Counted from the first letter of the stretch, positions 44,009-53,899 are shown. The stretch is 64,000 bases of DNA from Rathayibacter sp. VKM Ac-2759 (GCF_009834225.1 NZ_CP047176.1:992001-1056000); one strand, 5' to 3'. Notes: generated by a model from the letters alone, not told the origin. Translations and numbers: made by a program.

Positions 44009-45382
44009 TCAGCGCGGGGCGCACAGCGTCGCGAGCGACTCCTCGTGCAGCGGCACCGTCTCCCACCGCGCCGTGACCGTGCCGCCGGAGAGCGCGAGGT
44101 GCAGGCGGTGCGGCGTCTCGAGGAACACCAGGTCGACCAGCAGGACGCCGTCGGAGGATCGACCGGCGCTCGCCGCGATCGCCTCGGTCGTGGTCCACTC
44201 GCCCGAGCCCGGCGAGAGCAGCAGTCGGCCCTCGCCCTCGATCAGGGCGAGCGTCCAGCCGTCCGCGGCGGCCGAGACCTCGACGGCGGTGAGCGAGGGC
44301 GCGTCGGAGCCGGGCGCGGGCTCGAAGCGGCCGGGCGCGGGAGCCCCGGTGAGGCCCTCGAGCGGCGGGAGAGCGAGGGAGGCGAGGCGCGCGGTGAGGC
44401 GCTGGTCCGCCTCCGCCGACGACTCCCGGCCGATCGCGGGCAGCAGGTGCTGCCACACGAGCTGCAGGAGCGTCTCGGTCTCGGCGGTCTGACCCGTCAC
44501 GGCGACCACGAGGCCGTGCTCGGGCACGATGAGGCTGAACTGCCCGTACGCCCCGTCGGCGCGGTAGCCGTGCAGCGACCGCCAGAACTGGAACCCGTAG
44601 CCCTGCTGCCAGTCGGGACCGCCCGCCTCCGCTGTCGCCACGTGCGCGGTCGACGCCTCGGCCACCCACTCCGGCGAGAGCAGCTGCCGCCCCTCCCACC
44701 GCCCGTTCTGCAGGTACAACTGCCCGAGCGCGGCGGCCGCCTCGGTCGTGGCGTGCAGCCCGCTGTAGCCGATCTCGCGGTCGGAGGCGTCGCGCAGCCA
44801 CGCGGTCCGGCCGATCCCGAGCGGATCGAGCAGCCGCGGTCGCAGGTACTCGGTCAGCGAGCCTCCGCTCACCCGCGCGACGATCGCGGCGGCTGCGAAG
44901 GTGCACGGCTGGTTGTAGGCGAAGACGCTTCCCGGCTCCTGCTCGGGAGGCGTCAGCAGGAACCCGCGCACCATGTCGACCGGGTCGGCGTCGCGGGCGC
45001 GGTCGATGGTCTCGGCGGTGTGGCCGCTCGCCATCGCGAGCACGTGCCGCACGCGGATCGAGCGCGAGCGCGGATCGGTCACCTCGGAGTCGAGCTCGGG
45101 GAAGTAGGAGAGCACCGTCGCATCGAGGTCGACGAGGCCCTCGTCCACCGCGAGGCCGATCGCTGTCGCGGTGAAGCTCTTGCTCAGCGAGTAGAAGAGG
45201 TGCAGGCTCTCGGCGGTGTAGGGCGCCCACCAGCCCTCGGCGATCACGTGCCCGCCGTGCACGACCATCAGGCCGTGCAGCTCGACGCCGGCCGCGGCCT
45301 CGAAGGAGTCGACGAGGTCGAGGATCCCGATCGCGTCGACGGAGCGGGAGGAGGGGGTGCTTCTCGGCAGTGAGCGCGTCAT
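44009..45382 (-). CDS. serine hydrolase, class C beta-lactamase/DD-peptidase fold
   Basis: A 457-residue protein without signal peptide. The serine-lysine dyad is YSLSKSFT (about 65-72), and the YxN motif is FAYNQP (about 155-160). DGAYGQFSLIVPEHGLVVAVTGQ near residue 280 holds the position of the third motif. The C-terminal 130 residues form a lipocalin-like beta domain common in AmpC-like esterases. The lack of an export signal points to a cytosolic esterase or amidase rather than a beta-lactamase. TAGCAT six bases before the ATG indicates a leaderless message. It lies beside the GH43-like gene on the same strand. Confidence 0.85.
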   Translation of the reverse strand: MTRSLPRSTPSSRSVDAIGILDLVDSFEAAAGVELHGLMVVHGGHVIAEGWWAPYTAESLHLFYSLSKSFTATAIGLAVDEGLVDLDATVLSYFPELDSEVTDPRSRSIRVRHVLAMASGHTAETIDRARDADPVDMVRGFLLTPPEQEPGSVFAYNQPCTFAAAAIVARVSGGSLTEYLRPRLLDPLGIGRTAWLRDASDREIGYSGLHATTEAAAALGQLYLQNGRWEGRQLLSPEWVAEASTAHVATAEAGGPDWQQGYGFQFWRSLHGYRADGAYGQFSLIVPEHGLVVAVTGQTAETETLLQLVWQHLLPAIGRESSAEADQRLTARLASLALPPLEGLTGAPAPGRFEPAPGSDAPSLTAVEVSAAADGWTLALIEGEGRLLLSPGSGEWTTTEAIAASAGRSSDGVLLVDLVFLETPHRLHLALSGGTVTARWETVPLHEESLATLCAPR

Positions 45383-45388
45383 GCTCCG

Positions 45389-45394
45389 ATGCTA
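45389..45394 (-). promoter_or_regulatory. -10 hexamer of a leaderless promoter for the serine hydrolase gene
   Basis: On the minus strand TAGCAT is followed by cggagc and the ATG at 45382. Confidence 0.55.
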
Positions 45395-45455
45395 GGGCGG
45401 GGCGCGCGCTGGCCTCGGGTCCGGTGCCGCCCCGCCGTCGCTCAGCTCTTCTCGC

Positions 45456-45461
45456 TACGCT
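45456..45461 (+). promoter_or_regulatory. leaderless-type -10 hexamer upstream of nhaA
   Basis: TACGCT is six bases before a GTG at 45468 that opens a 55-codon frame. It may instead be the nhaA promoter with a long leader. Confidence 0.4.
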
Positions 45462-45467
45462 TCACCT

Positions 45468-45635
45468 GTGCCTCTTCCTGCCGCCCGATCCGCGCGCGCC
45501 CGCGCGTCGGTGTCGGCCGCCTTCCCGAACCGGCTCCTGCTGACCAAGCGCACCTCGGGGACCAACGGCTGGATGAGCCTGTGGGGGACGAACGCGCACG
45601 GCGAGATCGCCGGCTGCCCGCCTCCGCGCGCCTGA
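45468..45635 (+). CDS. possible small protein or leader peptide upstream of nhaA
   Basis: The 330-bp gap before nhaA holds a 55-residue frame starting GTG at 45468, exactly six bases after TACGCT. The peptide (MPLPAARSARARASVSAAFP, then NRLLLTKRTSGTNGWMSLWG) is basic at first and has two Trp later; no domain was recognised. It ends at 45635, 77 bases before the nhaA start. The start geometry equals that of certain genes here, so it may be a real leaderless gene or leader peptide; conservation is needed to decide. Confidence 0.3.
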   Translation: MPLPAARSARARASVSAAFPNRLLLTKRTSGTNGWMSLWGTNAHGEIAGCPPPRA

Positions 45636-45712
45636 TCCGCGACCGCCCCTCCTCGGAGCCAGCGGCCGCGCTTCCCCGCGCTCGCCCCCCTTCTTCCGAA
45701 ACGGACGACCCC

Positions 45713-47014
45713 TTGGCTCACCACGACCTGCCCTCAGACCAGGCTCCGCACTCGATCTGGCGGGGCCTCCGCCAGACGCTGCGGAAGGACACCGTCGGAG
45801 GCGCGTTCCTCCTGACGGCGACCCTCCTCGCGCTGATCATCGCCAACAGCCCCGCCTCGGGCCTCTACGAGGCGGTGCGCGACTTCCGCTTCGGCCCCGA
45901 GGCGCTGCATCTGAACCTCAGCGTCGGCTCGTGGGCGGCCGACGGCCTGCTCGCGATATTCTTCTTCGTCGTCGGACTCGAGCTCAAGGAGGAGTTCGTC
46001 GCCGGCAAGCTGCGCGACCCGCGCACGGCCCTCGTGCCGATCGTCGCGGCCGTCGGCGGAGTCGCGGTGCCGGCGCTGATCTTCGTGGCCGTCAACCTTC
46101 CCCGCGGTGGTGCCGCGCTCGACGGCTGGGCGATCCCCGCCGCGACCGACATCGCCTTCGCCGTCGCGGTGATCGCCGTCGTCGGTCGATTCCTGCCTCC
46201 GGCGCTGCGCACCTTCCTGCTGACCCTCGCCGTGGTCGACGACCTCATCGCCATCACGATCATCGCCGTCTTCTACACCGCCGGGATCGACGTCGTGATG
46301 CTCGCCCTCGCACTGATCCCGCTCGCGGTCTTCGCGGTGTGCGTGCAGCGCGGGGTCCGCGCCTGGTGGGTGCTGATCCCGCTGGGCGTCGCGACCTGGG
46401 CGCTCGTGCACGCCTCCGGCATCCACGCGACGGTCGCCGGCGTCCTGCTGGGCTTCGTGGTCCCCGTGGTCGCGACGAAGCGCGCGCGGGTGCGGGTCGG
46501 CTCCGACGCCTCGGGCCGCCCCCTGTACGACGGCCTCGCGGCCCACTTCGCCGACCGGTGGAGCGTGCTGTCCACCGCCTTCGCCGTGCCCGTCTTCGCC
46601 TTCTTCTCGGCCGGCGTCACCGTGGGCGGCTTCTCGGGCCTCATCGAGTCGTTCCAGGACTCGATCGCGGTGGGCATCATCGCCGGCCTCGTGCTGGGCA
46701 AGGCGATCGGGATCACCGGCAGCACCTTCCTCCTCACGAGGTTCCGCGGGATCTCGCTCGATCCGACGCTCCGGTGGATCGACGTGATCGGGATGGCGTT
46801 CGTCGCGGGCATCGGCTTCACCGTGTCGCTCCTGGTCGGCGAGCTCTCGTACGGCGCGGGAAGCGAGTCCGACGACCACGTGAAGGTCGGCGTCCTCGCC
46901 GGCTCGTTCCTCGCGGCCCTCATCGGAGGCGGCATCCTCGCCGTCCGCAACCGGCACTACCGCCGGGTCGACGCCGACGCCCAGGACGTCGCGGTCGCGG
47001 AACCCGCCGACTGA
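45713..47014 (+). CDS. nhaA: Na+/H+ antiporter NhaA
   Basis: A 433-residue antiporter with about twelve helices, exchanging two H+ for one Na+ (or Li+) for pH and salt homeostasis. The essential Asp pair is in LAVVDDLIAITIIAVFY (D163/D164 of E. coli), and PAATDIAFAVAVIAVVGR forms the unwound helix IV region. VGLELKEEFVAGKLRD is the family N-terminal block. The start is taken as TTG at 45713, just before conserved sequence; no strong ribosome binding site is visible. It may share a transcript with the small upstream frame. Confidence 0.9.
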   Translation: MAHHDLPSDQAPHSIWRGLRQTLRKDTVGGAFLLTATLLALIIANSPASGLYEAVRDFRFGPEALHLNLSVGSWAADGLLAIFFFVVGLELKEEFVAGKLRDPRTALVPIVAAVGGVAVPALIFVAVNLPRGGAALDGWAIPAATDIAFAVAVIAVVGRFLPPALRTFLLTLAVVDDLIAITIIAVFYTAGIDVVMLALALIPLAVFAVCVQRGVRAWWVLIPLGVATWALVHASGIHATVAGVLLGFVVPVVATKRARVRVGSDASGRPLYDGLAAHFADRWSVLSTAFAVPVFAFFSAGVTVGGFSGLIESFQDSIAVGIIAGLVLGKAIGITGSTFLLTRFRGISLDPTLRWIDVIGMAFVAGIGFTVSLLVGELSYGAGSESDDHVKVGVLAGSFLAALIGGGILAVRNRHYRRVDADAQDVAVAEPAD

Positions 47015-47038
47015 CGCGCTCGCCGAGCGGTCCGCGGG

Positions 47039-47659
47039 TCAGCTCCGGGAGGGATCGCCGATCGGGCCGCCGGTACCGGCCGCCCCGGGGAAGGGCCCGA
47101 GGCCCAGCAGGAACCGGAGGATCTCCTCGACGCCCTCGCGGACGGCGGGGCCCGATCCGAGCTCCCAGGTCGCGTCGACGGGCACGAGGGAGCGGCCGCG
47201 CACGGCGGCGCGGATGGCCAGAGGAGCGCGCTGCAGTCTGTCGAGGGCGACGGCGCCCGAGACCCGGTCGGGCAGCGCGACTCCGGTCGAGAGGGCGAGC
47301 TCGACGCGCACGACCTCGACCAGCTCGGCGACGCCGTGCGGGCCCTGGCCCGAGCGGCGCGCGGAGGCGAGGGCGGCCAGGGCGGAGGGGATCCCGGCGG
47401 GCGGGGGAGGGGACGACGCCTCGCGGGCGCCAAAGCGCGTCGCGAGGCGCTGACCGGTGCTGCTCGAGAGGCGCACCACGAGGTCTCCGAGCAGGGAGAC
47501 GGCACTGGCCGCCTCACCCTCCGCGAGGGAGGGGGAGGCGGCCAGGACGGCGAGGCGGTCGAGCCGATCCGCCACGAGGGGGCGCCAGTCGTTGCTGACG
47601 CCCGACTCGTCGGCCGAGGGCCCGATGCTCAGCGGGAGGAACCGCGACCAGTCGGGCAC
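47039..47659 (-). CDS. hypothetical protein at the end of the sugar ABC operon
   Basis: A 206-residue soluble protein, Ala/Leu/Arg-rich and probably all-helical, without signal peptide or recognised domain. A Pro-rich stretch (SSPPPPAGIP) divides it in two, and the C terminus is Gly/Pro-rich. The GTG at 47659 lies five bases after the permease stop, so it is almost certainly the last gene of the binding protein-ATPase-permease transcript. A role in sugar uptake or use is suggested only by position. Confidence 0.65.
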   Translation of the reverse strand: MPDWSRFLPLSIGPSADESGVSNDWRPLVADRLDRLAVLAASPSLAEGEAASAVSLLGDLVVRLSSSTGQRLATRFGAREASSPPPPAGIPSALAALASARRSGQGPHGVAELVEVVRVELALSTGVALPDRVSGAVALDRLQRAPLAIRAAVRGRSLVPVDATWELGSGPAVREGVEEILRFLLGLGPFPGAAGTGGPIGDPSRS

Positions 47660-47664
47660 GGGGC

Positions 47665-48900
47665 CTAGCGCCCGCCCGAGCGGCGCTTGTTGTAGACGTC
47701 GAAGGCGACCGCGAGCAGGAGCACGAGGCCCTTGACCGCCTGCTGCCACTCGATGCCGATGCCCATGATCGACATGCCGTTGTTCAGGACGCCGATGATG
47801 AGACCACCGAGGATCGCGCCTCCGATGGTGCCGACACCGCCCTGGACCGCCGCGCCGCCGATGAACGCGGCCGAGATGGCCTCGAGCTCGAAGCCGTCGC
47901 CCGCCTTCGGACCGGCGAGGTTGAGGCGCGCGGTGAAGACGAGGCCGGCCAGCGCCGCGAGGACGCCCATGTTGACGAACAGCCAGAAGGTGACGTTGCG
48001 GGTCTTGATGCCCGACAGCTCTGCGGCGTGCAGGTTGCCGCCGATCGCGTAGACGTGGCGGCCGAAGACCGAGCGGTTCATGACGACGCCGTAGACCAGC
48101 ACGAGCACGGCCAGCACGATCAGCGTGACCGGGATGCCCTTGAACGAGGCCAGCGCGAAGGAGAAGGCGCCGATGACGAGCGCGACGAGCACGAGCTTCG
48201 TGACGAACCACGCGCCGGGCTCGACGCCCTGGTTGTACTGCTGGCGTCCGCGGCGGGTGCGGATCGACTGCACGGTGAACGCGATGATCGCGAGCGCGCC
48301 GACTCCGAGCGACAGCGGGTCGAGGGCGGTCTCGCCGAACAGGTCGGTGAGGAAGCCGTTGCCGAGCGCGCGGTACTCGACCGGGAACGAGCCGATGTTG
48401 GCGTTGCCCAGGACGACGAGCGCGAGACCGCGGAAGATCAGCATGCCCGCCAAGGTCACGATGAACGCGGGTATCCCCACGAACGCGATCCAGAAGCCCT
48501 GCCACGCTCCGACCAGCGCTCCGATGAGCAGCGACAGGATGATCGAGAGCCACCACGGGAGCCCCATGTTGACGGCGAAGACGCCCGACATGGCGCCGAC
48601 GAACGCGGCGATCGAGCCGACCGAGAGGTCGATGTGCCCGGCCACGATGACCATCACCATGCCGATGGCGAGGATCAGGATGTAGCCGTTCTGGACGATC
48701 AGGTTCGAGATGTTCTGCGGGCGCAGGAGGATCCCGTTGGTCATGATCTGGAACAGCAGCACCACGACGATGAGGGCGAGGAAGATGCCGTTCTTGCCGA
48801 GGTCGCTGAGCACGTGGCTGATGCGCGCCGTGAACGCGTTCTCGACGGGCTTCACCTGCGCTCCCGCCGCGGTCGACGGTTCGTTCTGCAGATCGGTCAT
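47665..48900 (-). CDS. mmsB: monosaccharide ABC transporter permease
   Basis: A 411-residue permease of the RbsC/XylH/MmsB type. About ten hydrophobic helices are present, with the conserved [16 protein letters not shown] and [20 protein letters not shown] blocks and [27 protein letters not shown] C-terminal loop (split here for length: [13 protein letters not shown], then [10 protein letters not shown]). The insertion between helices ([19 protein letters not shown]) is typical of XylH/MmsB. The ATG overlaps the ATPase stop by four bases. It forms the membrane channel for the ATPase and binding protein encoded upstream. Confidence 0.9.
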   Translation of the reverse strand: MTDLQNEPSTAAGAQVKPVENAFTARISHVLSDLGKNGIFLALIVVVLLFQIMTNGILLRPQNISNLIVQNGYILILAIGMVMVIVAGHIDLSVGSIAAFVGAMSGVFAVNMGLPWWLSIILSLLIGALVGAWQGFWIAFVGIPAFIVTLAGMLIFRGLALVVLGNANIGSFPVEYRALGNGFLTDLFGETALDPLSLGVGALAIIAFTVQSIRTRRGRQQYNQGVEPGAWFVTKLVLVALVIGAFSFALASFKGIPVTLIVLAVLVLVYGVVMNRSVFGRHVYAIGGNLHAAELSGIKTRNVTFWLFVNMGVLAALAGLVFTARLNLAGPKAGDGFELEAISAAFIGGAAVQGGVGTIGGAILGGLIIGVLNNGMSIMGIGIEWQQAVKGLVLLLAVAFDVYNKRRSGGR

Positions 48901-50426
48901 CGTTGCTTCTCCTGAGTCATGAGGGTGAGGACGGCCTCGGGCGTCGCCTCGGCGATGGGCAGCTCGCCCGTGATGCGGCCCTCCGACAGCGCGTAGACGC
49001 GGTCGCAGATGCCGAGGAGCTCGGGCAGCTCGGAGGAGATCACAATGATCCCCTTCCCGGCGGCCGCGAGCCGGTTGATGATCGTGTAGATCTCGTACTT
49101 GGCACCGACGTCGATGCCGCGGGTGGGCTCATCCAGGATGAGGACGTCGGGGTCGGAGTAGATCCACTTCGACAGGACGACCTTCTGCTGGTTGCCGCCC
49201 GAGAGCTTGCCGGTCTTGGCGAGCACGGTCGGCGACTTGATGTTCATGCTGCCGCGGTACTCGTTGGCGACCTCGAACTCGCGGTTGTCGTCGACGAGCC
49301 CGGTCTTCGACACCTTGTCGAGGGAGGCGAGCGAGATGTTCCGCTTGATGTCGTCGATGAGGTTGAGGCCGTAGTGCTTGCGGTCCTCGGTGGCGTAGGC
49401 GAGACCGTGCGCGATCGCCTCGGAGACGTTGCGCATCTTGATCTCCTTGCCGGCCTTGAAGACCTGGCCCGAGATCCGGCTGCCGTAGGAGCGGCCGAAG
49501 AGGCTCATCGCGAACTCGGTGCGCCCGGCGCCCATGAGCCCTGCGATGCCGACGATCTCGCCGCGGTGCACGTTGAGGTTCACCTTGTCGACCATCACGC
49601 GGGTGGGGTCCTGCGGGTGGTGGGCCGTCCAGTCGACGACGCGGAGGATCTCCTCGCCGATGTGCGGCGTGTGGTCCGGGTAGCGGTGGTCGAGATCGCG
49701 CCCGACCATGTCCTTGATGATCCGGTCCTCGGTGACGTCGTCGTGCGCGATCGTCTCGATCGTCTTGCCGTCGCGGATGACCGTGACGGTGTCGGCGATC
49801 TTCTTGATCTCGTTCAGCTTGTGGCTGATGATCAGCGACGTGATGCCCTGCTCCTTGAGGTGCAGGATCAGGTCGAGCAGGTGGTCCGAGTCCTCGTCGT
49901 TGAGGGCAGCGGTCGGCTCGTCGAGGATGAGCAGCTTGACCCGCTTGGAGAGCGCCTTGGCGATCTCGACGAGCTGCTGCTTGCCGACTCCGATGTCCTG
50001 GATCTTGGTGGTCGGGTTCTCGCGGAGGCCGACGCGGGCGAGCAGCGCCGCCGCCTCCTGGTTGGTCTTGTTCCAGTCGATCAGGCCCGCGAATCCGCGG
50101 ACCTCGTTGCCGAGGAAGATGTTCTCGGCGATCGAGAGGTAGGGGCTGAGAGCCAGCTCCTGGTGGATGATGACGATGCCCTTCGCCTCCGAGTCGCGGA
50201 TGCTGGCGAACTGCATCACCTCGTCCTCGAAGACGATGTCGCCCTCGTACGTGCCGTGCGGGTAGACCCCCGACAGCACCTTCATCAGCGTCGACTTGCC
50301 GGCGCCGTTCTCGCCGCAGATCGCGTGCACCTCGCCGCGCTCGGCGTTGAGGGTGACGTCCTGCAGCGCCTTCACGCCCGGGAACGTCTTGGTGATGCCG
50401 CGCATCTCGAGGATGTTCGTGGTCAC
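48897..50426 (-). CDS. mmsA: monosaccharide ABC transporter ATP-binding protein (two ATPase domains)
   Basis: A 509-residue tandem ATPase like XylG/MmsA. Domain one: Walker [10 protein letters not shown], signature [15 protein letters not shown], Walker [12 protein letters not shown]. Domain two: degenerate Walker [10 protein letters not shown], signature [14 protein letters not shown], Walker [17 protein letters not shown]. The degenerate second Walker A is normal for this family. GTG at 50426 is chosen over ATG at 50438 because GGAGG lies five bases before it, while the ATG has an AAGGA too close. It overlaps the permease start by four bases (ATGA). Confidence 0.92.
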   Translation of the reverse strand: MTTNILEMRGITKTFPGVKALQDVTLNAERGEVHAICGENGAGKSTLMKVLSGVYPHGTYEGDIVFEDEVMQFASIRDSEAKGIVIIHQELALSPYLSIAENIFLGNEVRGFAGLIDWNKTNQEAAALLARVGLRENPTTKIQDIGVGKQQLVEIAKALSKRVKLLILDEPTAALNDEDSDHLLDLILHLKEQGITSLIISHKLNEIKKIADTVTVIRDGKTIETIAHDDVTEDRIIKDMVGRDLDHRYPDHTPHIGEEILRVVDWTAHHPQDPTRVMVDKVNLNVHRGEIVGIAGLMGAGRTEFAMSLFGRSYGSRISGQVFKAGKEIKMRNVSEAIAHGLAYATEDRKHYGLNLIDDIKRNISLASLDKVSKTGLVDDNREFEVANEYRGSMNIKSPTVLAKTGKLSGGNQQKVVLSKWIYSDPDVLILDEPTRGIDVGAKYEIYTIINRLAAAGKGIIVISSELPELLGICDRVYALSEGRITGELPIAEATPEAVLTLMTQEKQR

Positions 50427-50450
50427 GTACGCCTCCATTCCTTCATAGAG

Positions 50451-50474
50451 CCGGGCCCCCTCGCGGGGGCCCGG
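50451..50474 (-). promoter_or_regulatory. intercistronic hairpin after the sugar-binding protein gene
   Basis: CCGGGCCCCC and GGGGGCCCGG form a perfect 10-bp stem with a four-base loop in the 107-base gap between binding protein and ATPase genes. Such elements raise binding-protein levels over membrane components by partial termination or by blocking 3' decay. Confidence 0.7.
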
Positions 50475-50533
50475 CGGTGTCTTACAGCAGCTTCAGTGCA
50501 CGTCCCGTGTCGGAGACGTTGTCCGAGGACCAG

Positions 50534-51667
50534 TTAGCCGTTGACTTCGGCGTCGGTGTAGTAGCCACCGTCGACGAGCACGGACTGGATCTCGTCCTTG
50601 GTCACGATGACCGGCTCGAGCAGGTACGACGGGACGACCTTCTCGCCGTTGTCGTAGGTCTCGGTGTCGTTGACCTCGGGCTCGGTGCCCTCGAGGACGG
50701 CCTGTGCCATCGACACGGCCTCCTTGGCGAGCTCGCGGGTGTCCTTGTAGATGGTCGCGTACTGCTCACCCGAGATGATCGCCTTGACGGAGTCGAGCTC
50801 GGCGTCCTGACCGGTGATGATCGGGAAGTCGGTGCCCACGGTGTAGCCGGCGTCGGTGAGGGCGGAGATGATGCCGCGGCTCAGACCGTCGTAGGGCGAG
50901 AGGACGCCCTGGATCTTGGTGCCGTCGGAGTACGTCTTGGTGATGATGTCCTCCATGCGGCTCTGGGCGACCTCGGGGTCCCAGCGCAGCGTGGCGACGG
51001 TGTTGAACTCGGTCTCGCCGCTGGCGACGACGAGGGTCTTGTCGTCGATGTAGGGCTGGAGGGTGTCCATCGCGCCGTTGAAGAAGAACGTCGCGTTGTT
51101 GTCGTCGGGGCTTCCGGCGAACAGCTCGATGTTGAAGGGACCGGCGGGGGCGTCGGTCGCCTTGTTGCCCTCGAGGTCGGTCAGGCCTAGGCCCGCGAGG
51201 AGCGAGGTGGCCTGCTGGACGCCGACCTTGTAGTTGTCGAACGTCGCGTAGTAGTCGACGTTCGCGGAGTCGCGGATGAGGCGGTCGTAGGCGATGACCG
51301 GGATGTCGTTCGCGGCCGCCTCCTCGAGCACGCTCGTGAGGGTGGTGCCGTCGATGGAGGCGATGATCAGGGCCTTGGCGCCCTTGGTGATCATGTTCTC
51401 GATCTGCGAGACCTGGGTGGGGATGTCGTCCTCGGCGTACTGGAGGTCGACCTGGTAGCCGGCCTCCTCGAGCTGCGACTTCACGTTGTCGCCGTCGGCG
51501 ATCCAGCGCTCGGAGGACTTGGTCGGCATCGCGACGCCGACGAGGCCGCCGTCGCCCGAACCGGAGCCCGAGTCGCCGCTGCCGGATCCGCCGGCGCAGC
51601 CGGCGAGGGAGAGGATCATCGCTCCGCCGGCGATGCCGGCGATGAGAGCGCGCTTCATTGTGGTCAC
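50534..51667 (-). CDS. chvE: monosaccharide ABC transporter substrate-binding lipoprotein
   Basis: A 377-residue extracytoplasmic binding protein of the periplasmic-binding-protein-like (XylF/ChvE) type. The lipobox SLAGC is followed by a Gly/Ser/Asp linker, then the two-lobed domain (about 45-370): [55 protein letters not shown] and [14 protein letters not shown]. These match ChvE/XylF, which bind xylose, arabinose, galactose or glucose. GTG at 51667 is preferred: AAGGA lies six bases upstream; ATG at 51658 is the alternative. It is the first and probably most strongly expressed gene of its operon. Confidence 0.92.
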   Translation of the reverse strand: MTTMKRALIAGIAGGAMILSLAGCAGGSGSGDSGSGSGDGGLVGVAMPTKSSERWIADGDNVKSQLEEAGYQVDLQYAEDDIPTQVSQIENMITKGAKALIIASIDGTTLTSVLEEAAANDIPVIAYDRLIRDSANVDYYATFDNYKVGVQQATSLLAGLGLTDLEGNKATDAPAGPFNIELFAGSPDDNNATFFFNGAMDTLQPYIDDKTLVVASGETEFNTVATLRWDPEVAQSRMEDIITKTYSDGTKIQGVLSPYDGLSRGIISALTDAGYTVGTDFPIITGQDAELDSVKAIISGEQYATIYKDTRELAKEAVSMAQAVLEGTEPEVNDTETYDNGEKVVPSYLLEPVIVTKDEIQSVLVDGGYYTDAEVNG

Positions 51668-51738
51668 TGTGATTCCTTCGTCATTGAATGCAGTGGGTGG
51701 TTCGCCACTGGGAGCAGGTGGGCGGCGATGTGATGGCC

Positions 51739-51791
51739 ATGTGAGCGATCACATTGCGTCATGCTAGCCCCGCTGGCGGGTTTCGTGTCAA
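51739..51791 (-). promoter_or_regulatory. promoter and LacI-type operator of the sugar ABC operon
   Basis: On the minus strand TTGACA (51786-51791) and TAGCAT (51761-51766) form a promoter with a somewhat long 19-base spacer. Just downstream, at the expected transcription start, lies the palindrome ATGTGAGCGATCACAT (51739-51754, plus strand), with the central CG of LacI-family operators. The LacI gene at 52770-53810 has a related site on its own promoter and is the likely regulator. Confidence 0.7.
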
Positions 51792-51950
51792 CGGGTGTGT
51801 CTCGACTCGGTAACGGCCGCGCAGCTCGCATCCCCCGGTCCGTCCACGGACCCGTCCGGCGCCGCCGCATCGGCTGTCAAGCCCCGGCGATGAGGAAGCG
51901 GGCGGCCGCCGCCGGTGTTGTGGATGGCACTGTCGAAAGGACGAGAAGAC

Positions 51951-52769
51951 ATGACCAAGACCTGGTTCATCACCGGCGCCTCGAAGGGCTTCGGCCGCGA
52001 GTGGGCCGAAGCGGCACTCGAGCGCGGCGACAACGTCGCCGGCACGGCCCGCCGCCCCGAGACCCTCGACGCGCTCGTCGAGCGCTACCCCGACTCGTTC
52101 CTGCCGATCCAGCTCGACGTGACCGACCGCGCCGCCGACTTCGCCGCCGTGCAGCAGGCCGCCGAGCGCTTCGGCCGCCTCGACGTCGTGATCAACAACG
52201 CCGGCTTCGGCCACTTCGGCATGATCGAGGAGCTCACCGAGGACGAGGTCAGGGCGCAGCTCGAGACCAACGTGTTCGGCGCGCTCTGGGTCACCCAGGC
52301 CGCCCTGCCGATCCTGCGCGAGCAGCGCTCGGGCCACATCATCCAGGTGTCGAGCATCGGAGGCATCAGCGCCTTCCCGTCGATCGGCGCCTACCACGCG
52401 TCGAAGTGGGCGCTCGAGGGCTTCAGCCAGGCTCTCGCCGGCGAGGTCGCCGAGTTCGGGATCCACGTGACCCTCGTCGAGCCCGGCGGGTACTCGACCG
52501 ACTGGTCCGGCGCCTCCGCCTCGCGCAGCGAGCCGATCGCGGCCTACGACGCGGTCCGCGACGCGGCCGCCCGCCGCCCCACCGCCTCCGCGAAGGGCGA
52601 CCCGAAGGCCTCGCGCATCGGCATCCTCGCGGTCGTCGACGCGGCAGAGCCGCCGCTGCGGATCTTCTTCGGCCGCGCCCCGCTCGGCATCGCCACCGCC
52701 GACTACGAGTCGCGCCTGAAGACCTGGAACCAGTGGCAGGACGTGTCGATCGCCGCGCACGGCGAGTAG
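51951..52769 (+). CDS. short-chain dehydrogenase/reductase (SDR)
   Basis: A 272-residue classical SDR. The NAD(P)-binding TGASKGFG is at residues 9-16 with a following Arg (ARRPET) suggesting NADP, NNAG at about 81-84, and the catalytic SSIGG (Ser) plus YHASK (Tyr, Lys) at about 147-151. Length is normal. The ATG at 51951 follows GAAAGGACGAG. The substrate is unknown. It lies between the sugar ABC operon (divergent) and the LacI gene (convergent, ending on the next base), so it may belong to the same sugar regulon. Confidence 0.88.
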   Translation: MTKTWFITGASKGFGREWAEAALERGDNVAGTARRPETLDALVERYPDSFLPIQLDVTDRAADFAAVQQAAERFGRLDVVINNAGFGHFGMIEELTEDEVRAQLETNVFGALWVTQAALPILREQRSGHIIQVSSIGGISAFPSIGAYHASKWALEGFSQALAGEVAEFGIHVTLVEPGGYSTDWSGASASRSEPIAAYDAVRDAAARRPTASAKGDPKASRIGILAVVDAAEPPLRIFFGRAPLGIATADYESRLKTWNQWQDVSIAAHGE

Positions 52770-53810
52770 TCAGAGGCGCGCCGGAGCGGTGAGCGCCCGG
52801 GGCACCGCCGTCGATCCGCGGACGAACAGCTGCGGCTCGATCGGCGGTGCCGCCTCCGGCCGCTCGCCCTCGATCAGGCGCAGCAGCGCCGCGACGCAGC
52901 GCCGGCCGAGCTCGGCGAAGTCCTGCCGCACGCTCGTGAGCGGCGGCCAGTAGAACGCCGCCTCCGGGATGTCGTCGAAGCCGATCACGCTGACGTCCTG
53001 CGGCACGCGGATGCCGCGCTCGTGGAACGCGCTCATCAGGCCGAGCGCCATCTGGTCGTTCGCGGCGAAGACCGCGGTGAAGTCGAGGAACCGCGAGAGC
53101 TCGACGCCGACGCGGTGACCGCGCTCGGCGCTCCAGTCGCCCAGGATCGGCGGGCGCAGCGGCACGTTCCGGTGGTCGAGCTCGGCGAGGTAGCCGCGCA
53201 TGCGCGCCTCCGCCTCGATCCAGTCCTGCGGGCCCGCGAGGTGCACGATCTCGGTGTGCCCCAGGTCGATCAGGTGCCCCGTCGCCATCCGGGCGCCCGC
53301 CATCTGGTCGACGTAGAGCGCGTCGTCGCGATCCTGGTCGCTCGTCTGCAGAGTCACGTTCGGGATGCGCAGGGCGACTCCCGAGAGGATGTCGAACACG
53401 CGGATCTGCGGCGCGATGACCACGAGACCCTCGATCGCCTGGTTGAGCAGGTGGCGGATCCCGGCCTGGATCGACTCGCCGTCGGTGCCGTCGACGTTCG
53501 CCGTGACGACCAGGTAGCCGGCGTCGCGGGCGGCGACCTCGATCGCCTGGATGCTCGATGCGGGGCCGTACTGGAGGCTCTGCGACGAGAGCACGCCGAT
53601 GGTGCGCGTCCGGCTGGTGACGAGTGCGCGGGCCGCCAGGTTCGGCCGGTAGTCGAGCTCGGCCATCACCTCGAGCACGCGCTTCTTGGTCTCGGCGCGG
53701 AGGCTGGGGTGGTCGTTCAGGACGCGCGAGACGGTCTGGTGCGAGACTCCGGCGGCCTTCGCCACGTCGTAGATGCTCGGCGCGCGGGACGCGGGCTTGT
53801 CTTCCGGCAT
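52770..53810 (-). CDS. LacI family transcriptional regulator
   Basis: A 346-residue regulator. The N-terminal helix-turn-helix and hinge are clear: IYDVAKAAGVSHQTVSRVLN and YRPNLAARALVTSRT. The rest (about 70-335) is a sugar-binding periplasmic-like effector domain (VFAANDQMALGLMSAF, VIGFDDIPEAAFYWPPLTSVRQ). The ATG at 53810 is the natural start. The stop lies next to the SDR stop on the other strand. It probably represses the mmsA/mmsB/chvE operon through TGTGAGCG-type sites and is likely autoregulated. The nearby xylA and transporter suggest xylose or a related sugar as inducer, which is inference. Confidence 0.88.
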   Translation of the reverse strand: MPEDKPASRAPSIYDVAKAAGVSHQTVSRVLNDHPSLRAETKKRVLEVMAELDYRPNLAARALVTSRTRTIGVLSSQSLQYGPASSIQAIEVAARDAGYLVVTANVDGTDGESIQAGIRHLLNQAIEGLVVIAPQIRVFDILSGVALRIPNVTLQTSDQDRDDALYVDQMAGARMATGHLIDLGHTEIVHLAGPQDWIEAEARMRGYLAELDHRNVPLRPPILGDWSAERGHRVGVELSRFLDFTAVFAANDQMALGLMSAFHERGIRVPQDVSVIGFDDIPEAAFYWPPLTSVRQDFAELGRRCVAALLRLIEGERPEAAPPIEPQLFVRGSTAVPRALTAPARL

Positions 53811-53899
53811 CGGGCACCGCGGCTTCCTGTGATCGGGCGGCGCCTCGAGCGGGGGCGTCGCGGCTCGCGGCAGTGCGGGGCCGCCCGTCCGCGGGGCGC

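Noticed and set aside
45389..45712. Li+/Na+ riboswitch (nhaA-type motif) before nhaA
   Set aside because: No conserved secondary structure of that class could be recognised by eye; a covariance-model search would be decisive.
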